Both the position numbers and the translations under genes were made by a program. Below are positions 1 through 10,437 of a DNA stretch of 64,000 bases, one piece after another. The stretch comes from an uncultured Pirellulaceae bacterium (GTDB taxonomy: Bacteria > Planctomycetota > Planctomycetia > Pirellulales > Pirellulaceae): assembly GCA_937929805.1 (NCBI GenBank), contig CALFUT010000008.1:62001-126000 (forward strand), given 5' to 3'. The notes below the pieces were generated by a model, which saw only the letters and a list, made by a program, of their open reading frames with translations, did no database searches and was not told the DNA's origin. How positions within the stretch are numbered: position 1 is the stretch's first letter; each line of letters opens with the position of its first letter.

Positions 1-128
1 CGTCAGGTAAAAAAACAGTTTGACACATCCCCAAATGATACGTGCGATCTGTTCGGAAGCCGGGTAGTTTTTTACTTGTCGAGCAGCCGCCACATGGCTG
101 TTTTTCGATTGATTCATCCGTCCGCAGC

Positions 129-1235
129 TCATCCGATTAATCGTTGATAGTGTCGACACATTTTGTCAGCAATGACGTCCCACCCAAAAGTTGATGAAAC
201 GTAGTTGCGACCAGCCTCACCCATTTTGGCAAGCTCTGTTTTATCCATCAGAGTTGCTTCGCGGAGAGCACTGATCAGATTGAGTTCGCTTAACTCAATG
301 CACCAGCCGCAGCCTAATTCGTCAAGCTCTGCCCAAGGAGTTCCTGTGGTAGTAATGACTGGAACTCCAGCCCCCAATGCCTCAGCAACGACAATGCCAA
401 AGTTCTCGCTGTGCGTCGGTAAAACGAACAGACTACTTTGGACATACAGCTGCCACTTCGCTTGATCATCGGTTTCTGGCAGAATCGTCACCGAAGATTC
501 CAATTCCATCGATTGAATCAATTTTCGGAGCTGTGCAATGTACTGGGCGTCGCCAGGCCCGACGATTTTAAGATCCCATCCGACTGGCGTGAGCTCGCGC
601 CATGCGGACAGCAATATTTCTATGCCCTTTTTCGGATGAACTCGTGAAAGAAACAGAACGGATGGCTTTGAAGTGACGGGAGACTTTGGTGGAAGTTCGG
701 GAACGGCAACGCCGTTGGAAACGACAAAGTTTTGTTTGAAGCCCAAGCTTTCGAGTGATGTTTTCTCGCTTTCGGCTGTCACGTGAATACCAGATGATCG
801 GCGTAGGTCGCTTCGCTGGTAGAGCCACAAGGCCAACTTTTTCTTCAGCCACTTTTGATTCAACGACCAAGGCTCAAGCATCCCGCGCGGTGCGATCACG
901 TACGGAATACCGTTCTTTTGGCAGTAGGATGCGGCGTGGTGAAGGAAAGGAAGCCAGATTCCATGAATGTGAACCAGCCGAATTGGAGTTTCGTCGTTAA
1001 TCTCCGTCAGGGCTTGATGGACCACCTGCCGGCTTATGGACCCATGCTCGCTCGCGTCAGTAATTTTAACTGATGTAGGCACAGCGACCTTGGGGCGATC
1101 TTGATTGGAAACTAGCAACCGACAAGAGTACTGGCCAGTTTTGTTGATCGCGTCAAGCAGTTGAGTGGACGAACGGGACGGCCCTCCAGATGCGAGTGCA
1201 ACGTCTTCAATGACATGAACAATTGTGTGAGGCAT
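129..1235 (-). CDS. glycosyltransferase family 4
   Basis: 368 aa ORF; GT4-like C-lobe 'PSVLFLSRVHPKKGIEILLSAW' and 'PTHSENFGIVVAEALGAGVPVITT'. Confidence 0.88.
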   Translation of the reverse strand: MPHTIVHVIEDVALASGGPSRSSTQLLDAINKTGQYSCRLLVSNQDRPKVAVPTSVKITDASEHGSISRQVVHQALTEINDETPIRLVHIHGIWLPFLHHAASYCQKNGIPYVIAPRGMLEPWSLNQKWLKKKLALWLYQRSDLRRSSGIHVTAESEKTSLESLGFKQNFVVSNGVAVPELPPKSPVTSKPSVLFLSRVHPKKGIEILLSAWRELTPVGWDLKIVGPGDAQYIAQLRKLIQSMELESSVTILPETDDQAKWQLYVQSSLFVLPTHSENFGIVVAEALGAGVPVITTTGTPWAELDELGCGWCIELSELNLISALREATLMDKTELAKMGEAGRNYVSSTFGWDVIADKMCRHYQRLIG

Positions 1236-1353
1236 GGTTAACCGTGGCAGTTAGTAGATTGTCGCAGCCCAACATTGGACGCTCAGGGTTCGCGAAATAC
1301 TGAGCTGCCAGTTTTTGATTTGGAAAACGAGGCATGGCCTCAATTTCCCTCGA

Positions 1354-2448
1354 TCAGCCGGGCAACTTTTTCGCGTGCGAGTCATTGCGAAGAAACCAGT
1401 TTCGAACGTAGATCGTGTTGCGTTCGAAAAGAAGATACAGCACTGTCGCATAGAAGACAGACAGTAGCAGTGCCATGGCAAAAATTGTAACGCTTCGGAG
1501 CGTGAAAGGGAGTTGCTGATTTTCGTATAGAGCGGTGCTCGCGAAGACCAGCAGCGGTACGTGTGCCAGATAGAGTGTGTACGAAATATCCGACAGTGCC
1601 TTAGAAGCCAGCCTGTAAAACGTGGGCCCCCAGTTCCAGTCAAGCACGCTGAGAATCACAGCGGCACATGTCATACCGACCAAATAGTCTTCGATTAGCT
1701 CGGGCACGATAGCTTTTCGGGACAGCAACATCGCAGCCATCAAAGAGCCGGCAGCCGCCAGGCGAAACCAGTTTGTGTTAGCGAACTTCATAATGAGCGT
1801 ATGAGAATGTGCCAGAACCACCCCGTAGCCAAGTACCCAAACAACTCCCAGAAGCAACAGCTTGGCAGGCAGCCAGAACATCAAGGCGACCGCAACAGTC
1901 AAGTGCATCAGTTTGACGAACTTGTTGGATCCAAATACACACAGATATAGACATGGAAACAGCGCGTAGTACCAGAATTCATTTGCCAAGCTCCACAGCG
2001 GGCCGTTAATGCCAAAAGGGGAGACAAAAATGGTCTGGAGAAAAAAGACGTTGCCGATGAAACAGATCAGACTGCTGTCGTACGAGCCGGGGCTTGGCCC
2101 CACCCAAAGTTTGTCGCTCAGTTTTCCCTCGTAGTATGCGGTGGAAAACTGATGCCCAAGCGTATCCCAGAACAATGTCAGGATGAGCGCGGGGATTAAT
2201 ACCATCCAAAGCCGGACGAGTCTTTTTAACGCGTAGTTTTGCCACTTCCAGCGGTCACGACTGACGGAAAATCGAATGCTACGAGTAATCAAGAAACCGC
2301 TGAGGACGAAAAATACCATCACAGCTTCGTGACCGAATCCAGTCGCGATGTAAAAGAATCGCGTTAAGAAGCTTTCACTTCCTGCTTGAGGAAAAGGTAA
2401 CAGTAGCATCGCGCGGGCATGTGACATTAGCACAATCAGAGCCGCCAC
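1354..2448 (-). CDS. acyltransferase 3 family (OafA-like) membrane O-acyltransferase
   Basis: 364 aa; multiple TM segments, 'GHEAVMVFFVLSGFLITRSI' and 'LWSLANEFWYYALFP' motifs of the family. Confidence 0.85.
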   Translation of the reverse strand: MAALIVLMSHARAMLLLPFPQAGSESFLTRFFYIATGFGHEAVMVFFVLSGFLITRSIRFSVSRDRWKWQNYALKRLVRLWMVLIPALILTLFWDTLGHQFSTAYYEGKLSDKLWVGPSPGSYDSSLICFIGNVFFLQTIFVSPFGINGPLWSLANEFWYYALFPCLYLCVFGSNKFVKLMHLTVAVALMFWLPAKLLLLGVVWVLGYGVVLAHSHTLIMKFANTNWFRLAAAGSLMAAMLLSRKAIVPELIEDYLVGMTCAAVILSVLDWNWGPTFYRLASKALSDISYTLYLAHVPLLVFASTALYENQQLPFTLRSVTIFAMALLLSVFYATVLYLLFERNTIYVRNWFLRNDSHAKKLPG

Positions 2449-2574
2449 ACCTCTGATGAAGTCGAGGTGAATGAATTGGTCAGTTTGTTTATTCAGTGCT
2501 TGGATGAATCTTAGAAATTGGTGACAGTGCTTTTGCTATCGACTTCGGCGACGACCGGCGCTGGTTTAGCGATG

Positions 2575-3639
2575 CTAATAAACGGCTTCGTTTCCGCCAA
2601 TAGCGGCGATGAAGTCTTCCGTTCTTGATTCCCAAGTGTGGGCTTCAATCCCATAGTCAACATTTTCCATTCTAGGGCTGGCCATAACGCGTTCTAGTTC
2701 GTCGGCAAACGCAGTGGCGGTCGCCTCGACGTAGATTGCTTTGTCGTCAAGAAAAGTAGGAACTTCGCCAACGCGGCACGTTAGGATTGGCCGTTTCGCT
2801 TGGGCGTATTGAAACACCTTGAAGGGACAGCGCGCCTTGTTTGCGATTTTGTCTCGTATCGGAAACAGAAGGACATAAGCCCATTGCAGGCGATTGAGCA
2901 TGTCATCCCAATCCAAGTACCCGGAAAATTGCACGTTGTGGAGTTCGCGTTTTCTGCAAACATCTTTGCAGCGATTCAGATCCTCCCCGCGTCCAATCAG
3001 GAAAATGGGTGGTGCTAAACCACGTGCTTTCAGCTCACTGGCGGCATCGATCAGAATATCGTGATCCCAATTCGAGTGAAAACTTCCCATGAACACCGCC
3101 GTCGGGTGTTGAAACGGGTTGGGAAGTTTTGGGAATTCTCGAGGCAGCATTGCATAGGGTATGTAATGCGGGGACGGAACACCAACACTTTCGAATTCGT
3201 CAGCCAGCCAGCGACTGGCCGTTATTACGATGTCCGACCGTTTTCGCATGAACCAGTCACTGAATCGAGTGGCGTATTTTTTTAATCCGCTGTCGCGAGA
3301 AATTGCATGCCAATCTTCCCAGTCGCCAATGACTTGGCAGGATCGCGGAACCGCAAACATTGATAGTAGAACAGCTTTTACTTCCGGGTTTAGGAAGTGA
3401 ATAAAGCTAGGACGAAGCCGTTTCAAAATCGAACGACTGGCCCACAAGAACGAGAGCAGTTTGGTCGGCATCAAATGGATGTTCGCCGAGTCGAGTCCCT
3501 GGTGTTCGATGATATCCGGAATCAGAAAAGTGACACTCCAGCCAGATTTTTCCAGATTCTCACCGATGCTTTTTGCCCGCAAACAGAGCGTGCTATCCCA
3601 CTTGCCCAGACAGACAAAGCAAACGGTTTTTTTTGTCAT
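2575..3639 (-). CDS. glycosyltransferase (GT4-like)
   Basis: 354 aa; 'TAVFMGSFHSNWDHDILIDAASELKARG', 'YLDWDDMLNRLQWAYVLLFPIRD'. Confidence 0.75.
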   Translation of the reverse strand: MTKKTVCFVCLGKWDSTLCLRAKSIGENLEKSGWSVTFLIPDIIEHQGLDSANIHLMPTKLLSFLWASRSILKRLRPSFIHFLNPEVKAVLLSMFAVPRSCQVIGDWEDWHAISRDSGLKKYATRFSDWFMRKRSDIVITASRWLADEFESVGVPSPHYIPYAMLPREFPKLPNPFQHPTAVFMGSFHSNWDHDILIDAASELKARGLAPPIFLIGRGEDLNRCKDVCRKRELHNVQFSGYLDWDDMLNRLQWAYVLLFPIRDKIANKARCPFKVFQYAQAKRPILTCRVGEVPTFLDDKAIYVEATATAFADELERVMASPRMENVDYGIEAHTWESRTEDFIAAIGGNEAVY

Positions 3640-4910
3640 CGCACTGGAAGGCTCGTGCTAGAGAACGACGCCGGCTTCGGCTTATTCAGCGCGTAACAGA
3701 TGCCGAACAAATAGGGTAGCATATAGCGGGCAAATCCAAATGGTGAGAACGCAATATGCCACGCAGAGAACCCAAGTAGGGCGACGGCTGCGTAAATGGC
3801 CGGCGGCGATTTAAGCTGAAGTGACAGAGTGAATTGTTTCAAAATAAGGTTGGCGAAAAAGATCCAAAACAGCGCGCCAACAATTCCGCTGAACACCCAA
3901 GCTTGAAAAAACACTGAATGGACTGGCAGTTCGCCAGCTCGCAACGCGTACTCTTCGAGGCCGCGCGGAACCAAATGCCAAAGTTTAGCTTTTGACCCAT
4001 GCCCAAGAAGCGGAGCTTCTTCAATTGCCCTAAGAGCCATGTCAACGCCGCCACGGGCAGACATGGCAACTTCAATCGGATTCCAAGGATTATCACAGGT
4101 CGCTAAGTCGCGTCGGATTTTGCTTCCGAGTGTGCCGTCTTGCCCAAGACCTGAGTAAGCAATGAACGCAAGAGTGAGCCCAACTAAAAATAAGGAAACC
4201 AATCGAAACTTCGCTCTCTTGGCCATTGATCGCTTTTCATTGCTCAAATAGATGAAGTTGAAACACAAGAACGCGATTAGCATCGCGATCAACCCTTCTG
4301 ACCTGCCATTGAAAACGACCGCTAAACAGGCAATGGCCGCGTAGGCCACGACGATAACGAAACTCGATCTCCGTACCCAACAAAGGGCTACCAAAATCAT
4401 CAGTGGATTTAACCAGTAGGAAATGTAAAGATCCCAAAATTCAACCGCAGTCTCGTCAAGCGTTCGCTGTGTCATGACGAGTCCTCCCACGATCAACCCG
4501 CACAGAAATGGGAAAATCGAGGTAGGATATTGACGGAAGTAGACCGCAAAAAAAACAATGTTGGTGACAATCAAGCCAATATTGGCAAGCCCCTTCATGA
4601 CATCCGTTCGCGGCGGGGTATTAACAAAGTCGCTGACGCAGTGAAACCCAATCCAAGCCAATCCCCACAACGCAATTTTCAACACCGTCCGGTATTCCGG
4701 TTTCATAATCTTGGGCAAGACATAGACCAAGCCAGCCGCGATGCATAAAAACTCTGTAGCACGGAGAGTTCCGACAAGGCTAACAGGAACCTTCAAACCA
4801 AACCCGATCGCGAACGCGATCAGGTTGATGAAAGGATGAGCCGTTAGCAATCGAATCGGCTTTTGTTTGCGGGAGTGGTTCAAGATGGTTTCTCGATGTC
4901 GGGCGACCAA
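3636..4910 (-). CDS. O-antigen ligase/polymerase-like (Wzy-type) membrane protein
   Basis: 424 aa, polytopic; large loop with 'GHGSKAKLWHLVPRGLEEYALRAGELPVHSVFFQAWVFSGIVG'; overlaps the downstream GT start by 4 bp. Confidence 0.7.
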   Translation of the reverse strand: MVARHRETILNHSRKQKPIRLLTAHPFINLIAFAIGFGLKVPVSLVGTLRATEFLCIAAGLVYVLPKIMKPEYRTVLKIALWGLAWIGFHCVSDFVNTPPRTDVMKGLANIGLIVTNIVFFAVYFRQYPTSIFPFLCGLIVGGLVMTQRTLDETAVEFWDLYISYWLNPLMILVALCWVRRSSFVIVVAYAAIACLAVVFNGRSEGLIAMLIAFLCFNFIYLSNEKRSMAKRAKFRLVSLFLVGLTLAFIAYSGLGQDGTLGSKIRRDLATCDNPWNPIEVAMSARGGVDMALRAIEEAPLLGHGSKAKLWHLVPRGLEEYALRAGELPVHSVFFQAWVFSGIVGALFWIFFANLILKQFTLSLQLKSPPAIYAAVALLGFSAWHIAFSPFGFARYMLPYLFGICYALNKPKPASFSSTSLPVR

Positions 4911-4919
4911 GAACGAAGC

Positions 4920-6179
4920 CTACGCATCACGATGGATGAGCTCTTCGTATATGTGGGCCACGCTTCGTCCGTATTCGTCCCAAGTGTGTTCTTGGGCAAT
5001 AAGATCGGAAGCAGCTGAACCCATTCGTTTTCTGTCATCCTCGGATTCTAACAGCTTGGCGATACGATCAGCAAACTGCCTTGGCTTGTTTCGTTGGCAG
5101 ACTATGCCGGTTTGGCTGTCTGTGACGGGGCCTCCCGATTCTCTGGTGGTGACAACCGGCAATCCCGCTGCCATTGCCTCTTTTAGTGATTGAGCACATC
5201 CTTCCAAGTTGGATGGAAACACATACATGTCTGATTGACTCAGGTGGCGACGGAGTTCGTCTTTCGAAACGAACCCTGGAAAATGATAGAGTGGAAGTTC
5301 CGCTTCATGAATCATTCGTCGAACATCTGGAGACACGACGCCAAGAGCGGTCAATTTTACATCAATGCCCTGCTTCGACAGCAAGCGAATTGTTTGAACG
5401 AGCGTGTCGGCTCCTTTGCGCAGTCCAAACGTTCCGGTGAACAGCAGTTTCAATGGCCCCGAGATGGCATAGTCGGTCTTCAAGCCGCGGAATGTCTCCG
5501 TGATGCCAAGATGGGCTGTGCGGATTTTTTCGTCAGCGAACCCAGCATCAACCAAGGTTTCGCGAACAAAATCGCTGTTGACCAAAATCAGATCCGCTTG
5601 CTGGGCGTCTTCTTCAACCAGTTGCCAGAATGGGCTGCGAGAATTGATTGAAAATGAGATGTCTCGACCACCAAGTTCGGCAGCAATTTGGTCCGCGAAT
5701 TTGGGATGGGCGATACTGTAGTCGACCAAGATTTTGGTGTTTTGACGTTTTGCAGCGTTGATCAGGCCGCCTTGCCCTGCGCCGGCTCGGACATGAAGAA
5801 CATCCAACTCCTTGATATATCGACGGCTGTTCCAGCCAAACCATTGCCAGCAAACGCGTTTCGTTCGCTCATTGACCGCGTAGCCACACCGGCGTGACAA
5901 AGGAGAGCACAGGCTTAAAGCGACCTCGGGGGCTGTGCACTGATAGATCGGGCAATCGCCCAACGACACTGGCCTTCGAGGTGACAATCGTGACACCAGT
6001 TTGGACCCGGCGTTCGTCAACTTCAGCATTCGCGCGGTCGTACCATCCGTTCTAGGAGCAAATCCTGTAATCAGGCTTACTTCGACATGGGGCGCGACAG
6101 CCGCCGCTGACGAAACCAAGTGGAGTCGCCCGATTCCGGTGGAGATTCCGACTTGATGTTTTTTCACAACACTATCCAC
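4920..6179 (-). CDS. glycosyltransferase family 4
   Basis: 419 aa; 'LKLLFTGTFGLRKGADTLVQTIRLL', 'DMYVFPSNLEGCAQSLKEAMAAGLPVVTTRESGGPV'. Confidence 0.88.
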   Translation of the reverse strand: MDSVVKKHQVGISTGIGRLHLVSSAAAVAPHVEVSLITGFAPRTDGTTARMLKLTNAGSKLVSRLSPRRPVSLGDCPIYQCTAPEVALSLCSPLSRRCGYAVNERTKRVCWQWFGWNSRRYIKELDVLHVRAGAGQGGLINAAKRQNTKILVDYSIAHPKFADQIAAELGGRDISFSINSRSPFWQLVEEDAQQADLILVNSDFVRETLVDAGFADEKIRTAHLGITETFRGLKTDYAISGPLKLLFTGTFGLRKGADTLVQTIRLLSKQGIDVKLTALGVVSPDVRRMIHEAELPLYHFPGFVSKDELRRHLSQSDMYVFPSNLEGCAQSLKEAMAAGLPVVTTRESGGPVTDSQTGIVCQRNKPRQFADRIAKLLESEDDRKRMGSAASDLIAQEHTWDEYGRSVAHIYEELIHRDA

Positions 6180-7183
6180 TAGCTGATGTTTTTCAGTAAA
6201 AACGTCTTCAGGTTTTCCGTTTCTTCCTCAAGTCGACTGCGATCCAACCTCATGACTTGGCCGCCGGAAAAATCCATTCCCAGTCGCGGGAAAATCCCAG
6301 AGCGATAGCCTTCCCACAAAAGAATAGCAGGGTTTCCTAGTGCGACCGTAATGGCCGCTGCGTGAACGCGATCTGTAACCGTGAATTTTGTAGAACGATA
6401 AATTGAGTAATAGCCGCTCGGGTTGTAGCTTGCAAAACTATTGGCGTGTGGAAATTGCTGCCAACGTAAGCGTCGGCCTATCCCGTGTTGAGGCCTTACC
6501 ACAGAAAAAGGCCCAACATCGGCTGGTCGAACAGAGCGAAACTCAACGGTCTCCGCCAGTGGCTTGAACGGGAATGGTTTTCGTTTGGTGACCTGTATAT
6601 TGTCCACTGTTGGTTTGGCATCAGCTGGAAAGGAATAATCGGGCTCAGGGATTCGATGGAACGAGCTTGTGAAGTACTGAACCGATTCCTTGACCGGCGC
6701 GACATCTACATATTTTGGGGACACGAAAGCAGTGCAAATTCCGTTGTAAGTGTTTGGGAAAATTTTCGCCAAAACGTCATAAGTTGCTTGGTCACGCGTC
6801 GTAATAAAGTCTGGCGGACTGTCCTTCAGGATCTTCCCAATTCGGTTAATTTCATTTTGCTCCAACGTGCGGCCCGTCGACACGCTCATAAGAGCGTAGC
6901 GTTTGCCCTCACGTTTGAGTGATTGAAACAAGGCGGCGTAATCATTGTGAAGATTACTGACGATCGGGCCTGAGAAAATGTACAGGTCGGCTTCTTGATG
7001 CTCCCGAAGATGGAAACACTTCTCAAGGGTGGCTTGTTTCAGGCCAAAGGCACGCCGAGGCGGCCCTTCTCCGGCAAGGATGTTTGCGTCGGGGAGTAGT
7101 TCGGACAGGAGGCCTTGGATGCCGATTTGGTAGAATGAATCACCAATGTTATTCCAAGTACTGTTTTCGACGAAAATATTCAT
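6179..7183 (-). CDS. polysaccharide pyruvyl transferase family protein
   Basis: 334 aa; 'NIGDSFYQIGIQGLLSELLP', C-terminal 'KFTVTDRVHAAAITVALGNPAIL' characteristic of this family. Confidence 0.75.
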   Translation of the reverse strand: MNIFVENSTWNNIGDSFYQIGIQGLLSELLPDANILAGEGPPRRAFGLKQATLEKCFHLREHQEADLYIFSGPIVSNLHNDYAALFQSLKREGKRYALMSVSTGRTLEQNEINRIGKILKDSPPDFITTRDQATYDVLAKIFPNTYNGICTAFVSPKYVDVAPVKESVQYFTSSFHRIPEPDYSFPADAKPTVDNIQVTKRKPFPFKPLAETVEFRSVRPADVGPFSVVRPQHGIGRRLRWQQFPHANSFASYNPSGYYSIYRSTKFTVTDRVHAAAITVALGNPAILLWEGYRSGIFPRLGMDFSGGQVMRLDRSRLEEETENLKTFLLKNIS

Positions 7184-8481
7184 ATTTCTACAACCAAGCT
7201 TTTTTGGCTCGTACGAGGGGTTTTAAGCTGAATCAAGGTAAATGCGACAAGGTGAATTAGGAGCAAACTCACCGCAATTCCGAAAAGTTGGAGTGTCGGA
7301 AAAAGCAGTGGAGCCGAAATCGCCGCCACCGTAATCCCGACGGCATAGGCTACAACGATGGGTCGATAATTTTTCAGTACTAAAAGTACACGTGCGTCTG
7401 CCAGCCACAACGCATGGATAGCTGTTGCGATGTACACGCACCAGAACGTTGGGCCGTCAAAAACGGCTTTTCCTGAGGTTAGCAATTCAAAAACCCATTC
7501 GCCAAGAAAAACAAACACGATCGCGATCAACGCTATCGCAACGAGCGTTAGCAGACGCAATTTTTTATGCAAGCTAGTCAGTCGATTTTTATTGCTGCGG
7601 ATTCTTGCTAATTCGGGTTCAAACGACTGGCCTAACGCGGTGGCGGCTTGTCTGGCAATATTGTTCGGTGTCCGGATAGCCGCAAAGACTGCCGCGGACT
7701 CGGGCGTTCCTAGCACGCCAGCGAGCAAAAGTAAGCCTTGATTTGAGAGCGTTTCCAATGTCGGCAATCCCAAGTAGCCGGTGCTTCGCTTCAAAAGTCG
7801 TTTGATACGCTTTGAGCGAAAGCGAGTGGTGGAAAATCGAACTCCAGCACCCAACCAGCTACCTAAGCAGGCAACGATAGCCAATTCCGAAAACGCGATA
7901 ACTACTGCAACAACAGCCAGTGCGCCCAAGCCTATCTTGAGCATGCCGACGCCATAGAAGATTCCTAAAACCAAAAATGCTATTTGCATACTTCCCGCGA
8001 GATAGATCGAAGCATCTAGATATCCTGTCGCGCGAAGAAGAGCGTGAAATGTGTTGGCTAGTTGACGAATGAGCATGGCAGCCAAGAGAGCCCCTACAAT
8101 CAACAGGACATTTTCCGCTGGCGCAATTCCCTGCAGTCGTGAACGCATCGCCCAAAAAGCAAGCGATAATAGTGTGCCAACGGTCAAGCAAGCAGCTAAT
8201 ACCACTTTGCCGGACTCAGTGTAAATGTAGCTGGCTTTTCGCAGTTGCTTTTGCTCAACGGCTGCCGCTATCTCGATTGCAGTAACTGAACTTATTCCTA
8301 GGTTCGAGATCATTGCAAACTGTAACGGAATTGCTGAGAGCATGAGCCACTCGCCGGTTTTAAGCGGGCCCCATACGGAGAACATGACCGGCATAGACAG
8401 AATTCGAGCAAGCATCTGCGTCCCTTGGCTCGCTCCGAAAGCGAGTAGGCTTCGCACAAGCCGCGTTCGCGAACTTGTCAA
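7180..8481 (-). CDS. polysaccharide flippase (Wzx/MATE-like)
   Basis: 433 aa, about 12 hydrophobic segments, within EPS operon; 4 bp overlap with next gene. Confidence 0.75.
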   Translation of the reverse strand: MTSSRTRLVRSLLAFGASQGTQMLARILSMPVMFSVWGPLKTGEWLMLSAIPLQFAMISNLGISSVTAIEIAAAVEQKQLRKASYIYTESGKVVLAACLTVGTLLSLAFWAMRSRLQGIAPAENVLLIVGALLAAMLIRQLANTFHALLRATGYLDASIYLAGSMQIAFLVLGIFYGVGMLKIGLGALAVVAVVIAFSELAIVACLGSWLGAGVRFSTTRFRSKRIKRLLKRSTGYLGLPTLETLSNQGLLLLAGVLGTPESAAVFAAIRTPNNIARQAATALGQSFEPELARIRSNKNRLTSLHKKLRLLTLVAIALIAIVFVFLGEWVFELLTSGKAVFDGPTFWCVYIATAIHALWLADARVLLVLKNYRPIVVAYAVGITVAAISAPLLFPTLQLFGIAVSLLLIHLVAFTLIQLKTPRTSQKSLVVEI

Positions 8482-8582
8482 CTGCTCGCTCCAAAAAGCT
8501 CCGTGCCGTGACCGTGATTAAACAGGCAGCCGGACTGATTCTTTGGTTCTTGCTTTTTTGACATATACCAAGCAGCCGAACT

Positions 8583-9605
8583 TTAAGTAGTGGGCTGCAC
8601 CGTCACGGATTCGGTTCGCGAAAGTTCCAGGTCGTGATCGACCATCAGTTCGGCCAGTTCGCGGCAGTTGGTGGAGGCTTCCCAACCGAGAATCTGTTTC
8701 GCTTTCGAAGCGTCGCCGCGGAGCAAATTAGCCTCGGACGCGCGAAGGTATTTGGGGTCGGTCTCGACGTGTTCAGTCCAGTCCAGATCTAGATAACCGA
8801 ACGCAAAATCTAAGAACTGGCGAATCGTATGGGCGATGCCGGTCGCCAATACGAAGTCTTCCGGTTGGTCGTGTTGAAGCATTTGCCACATGCCCTCAAC
8901 ATAGTCACCCGCAAATCCCCAATCGCGTTTGGCGTCCAAGTTGCCAAGGGAAAGTTTGTCCTGAAGGCCCAGTTTGATCCGTGCGGCAGCGCGAGTGATC
9001 TTGCGAGTCACAAACGTTTCCCCGCGACGCGGAGATTCGTGGTTGAACAGAATCGCGTTCACCGCGAACAGGTCGTGGGCGTCCCGGTAGTTCACGGTTT
9101 GATGAAACGCAAAAACTTTGCTGCAACCGTAGGGAGATCGCGGGCGAAAAGGAGTCTGCTCGTTTTGGGCTGTCTCAATCGCATCGCCGAACATCTCGGA
9201 GGAACATGCTTGACAGATACGGGTTGGCTTGAGCTTATCCAATTGACGTGCTGCTTCAAGGACATTCAACGCTCCGATCGCATTCACGCTGGCGGTGTAG
9301 ACCGGTTTGTCGAACGAGATTTGAACGTGGCTCTGGGCGGCAAGGTTGTAGATTTCGTCTGGTTTGACATCCAGCACCAGTTCGCGAAGAGCTAAACCCT
9401 CTGTCAGGTCGCCATGGTGCAAGCGGATTTGTCCGCCAGATGATTCCAGCGCTGAGCAAAGGTGATCAATCCGTTGCGTGTTGCCGGAGCTGGACCGGCG
9501 AACCAAACCGTGGACGTGGTAACCTTTTTCCAGCAGCAACTCGGCCAGATAAGGCCCATCCTGACCGGCGATGCCAGTGATGAGTGCTGTTTTAGTGATG
9601 TTCAA
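8583..9605 (-). CDS. gmd: GDP-mannose 4,6-dehydratase
   Basis: 340 aa; '[33 protein letters not shown]', '[45 protein letters not shown]'. Confidence 0.93.
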   Translation of the reverse strand: MNITKTALITGIAGQDGPYLAELLLEKGYHVHGLVRRSSSGNTQRIDHLCSALESSGGQIRLHHGDLTEGLALRELVLDVKPDEIYNLAAQSHVQISFDKPVYTASVNAIGALNVLEAARQLDKLKPTRICQACSSEMFGDAIETAQNEQTPFRPRSPYGCSKVFAFHQTVNYRDAHDLFAVNAILFNHESPRRGETFVTRKITRAAARIKLGLQDKLSLGNLDAKRDWGFAGDYVEGMWQMLQHDQPEDFVLATGIAHTIRQFLDFAFGYLDLDWTEHVETDPKYLRASEANLLRGDASKAKQILGWEASTNCRELAELMVDHDLELSRTESVTVQPTT

Positions 9606-10180
9606 TTTTCAGAGTTTATTTTCGCGAAGATGGAATTGAGGTGTTCCATCAATTCGGGTTCTTCTTTGAGTTCCAAAAGCGGCAAAAGTTCCTCTTGGAT
9701 CAAGTTTCGGTCAAGCTTGGTTCCTTGACGAATGATTGTGTTTTCAACGTCGCTCCAATCGCGTGGTCGAGCGGCGAACGTTTTCAAAATGACAAGATCT
9801 TCTGCGGCGCAAGTTCGGATCCTACCGGTTCCCGGAACACCCCAAAAGCTGGAACGAGCAATCAATCGCTGTTCGAAAGGCATTCCACCCAAAGCCAGAT
9901 CGATTCCAATCCCCTGAGAATCCTGTGCGAGAAGGACTCGCGATTGAATGGCAAACTGAGTCGGATTTTCGATTCGCGGTTGGTACTTTTCAAGAATTTT
10001 CGTGACCACTTTCTCTTCGTCGCCAAACTCGACCAAAAGCGTTACATCAACGTCTTGGGTCAATCGCGGGTCCGCCCATCTTTGAACTGCAACACCACCA
10101 ATGAAACAAAACTGATGACCAAGTGAGTCTAAATATCTTTGCAACTCAACCGCCGTTTTCCAGAGCGACTTGGGAATCAC
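9602..10180 (-). CDS. nucleotidyltransferase (AbiEii/MNT-like fold)
   Basis: 192 aa; '[27 protein letters not shown]' = GG-x-D-x-D nucleotidyltransferase signature; 4 bp overlaps on both sides. Confidence 0.75.
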   Translation of the reverse strand: MIPKSLWKTAVELQRYLDSLGHQFCFIGGVAVQRWADPRLTQDVDVTLLVEFGDEEKVVTKILEKYQPRIENPTQFAIQSRVLLAQDSQGIGIDLALGGMPFEQRLIARSSFWGVPGTGRIRTCAAEDLVILKTFAARPRDWSDVENTIIRQGTKLDRNLIQEELLPLLELKEEPELMEHLNSIFAKINSEN

Positions 10181-10428
10181 CCTTCACTCCGCAGTTCAAG
10201 CTGTTTTTGCAATTCCAAAATCCTCAGGCGCGACATCCAAGCTTGGAAAATGACCAAGCCATTTAGGCTTTCATTGGCGACATTCATCGCACCAAGAAGC
10301 TTCAGCCCCGAGTGTTCCGGCATGTCACGTAGTTCCTCGCGACGAATACGCTCGAGCTCCGGCCCGGCGCTTCGCCAAGCCGCGATCCATTTCTTTTCGT
10401 TTTCAGTTGGCATATTTCTAGCCGACAC
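10177..10428 (-). CDS. small hypothetical protein, putative partner of the nucleotidyltransferase
   Basis: 83 aa charged ORF, stop overlaps the start of the NTase ORF by 4 bp. Confidence 0.6.
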   Translation of the reverse strand: MSARNMPTENEKKWIAAWRSAGPELERIRREELRDMPEHSGLKLLGAMNVANESLNGLVIFQAWMSRLRILELQKQLELRSEG

Positions 10429-10437
10429 GCAAGCCTG

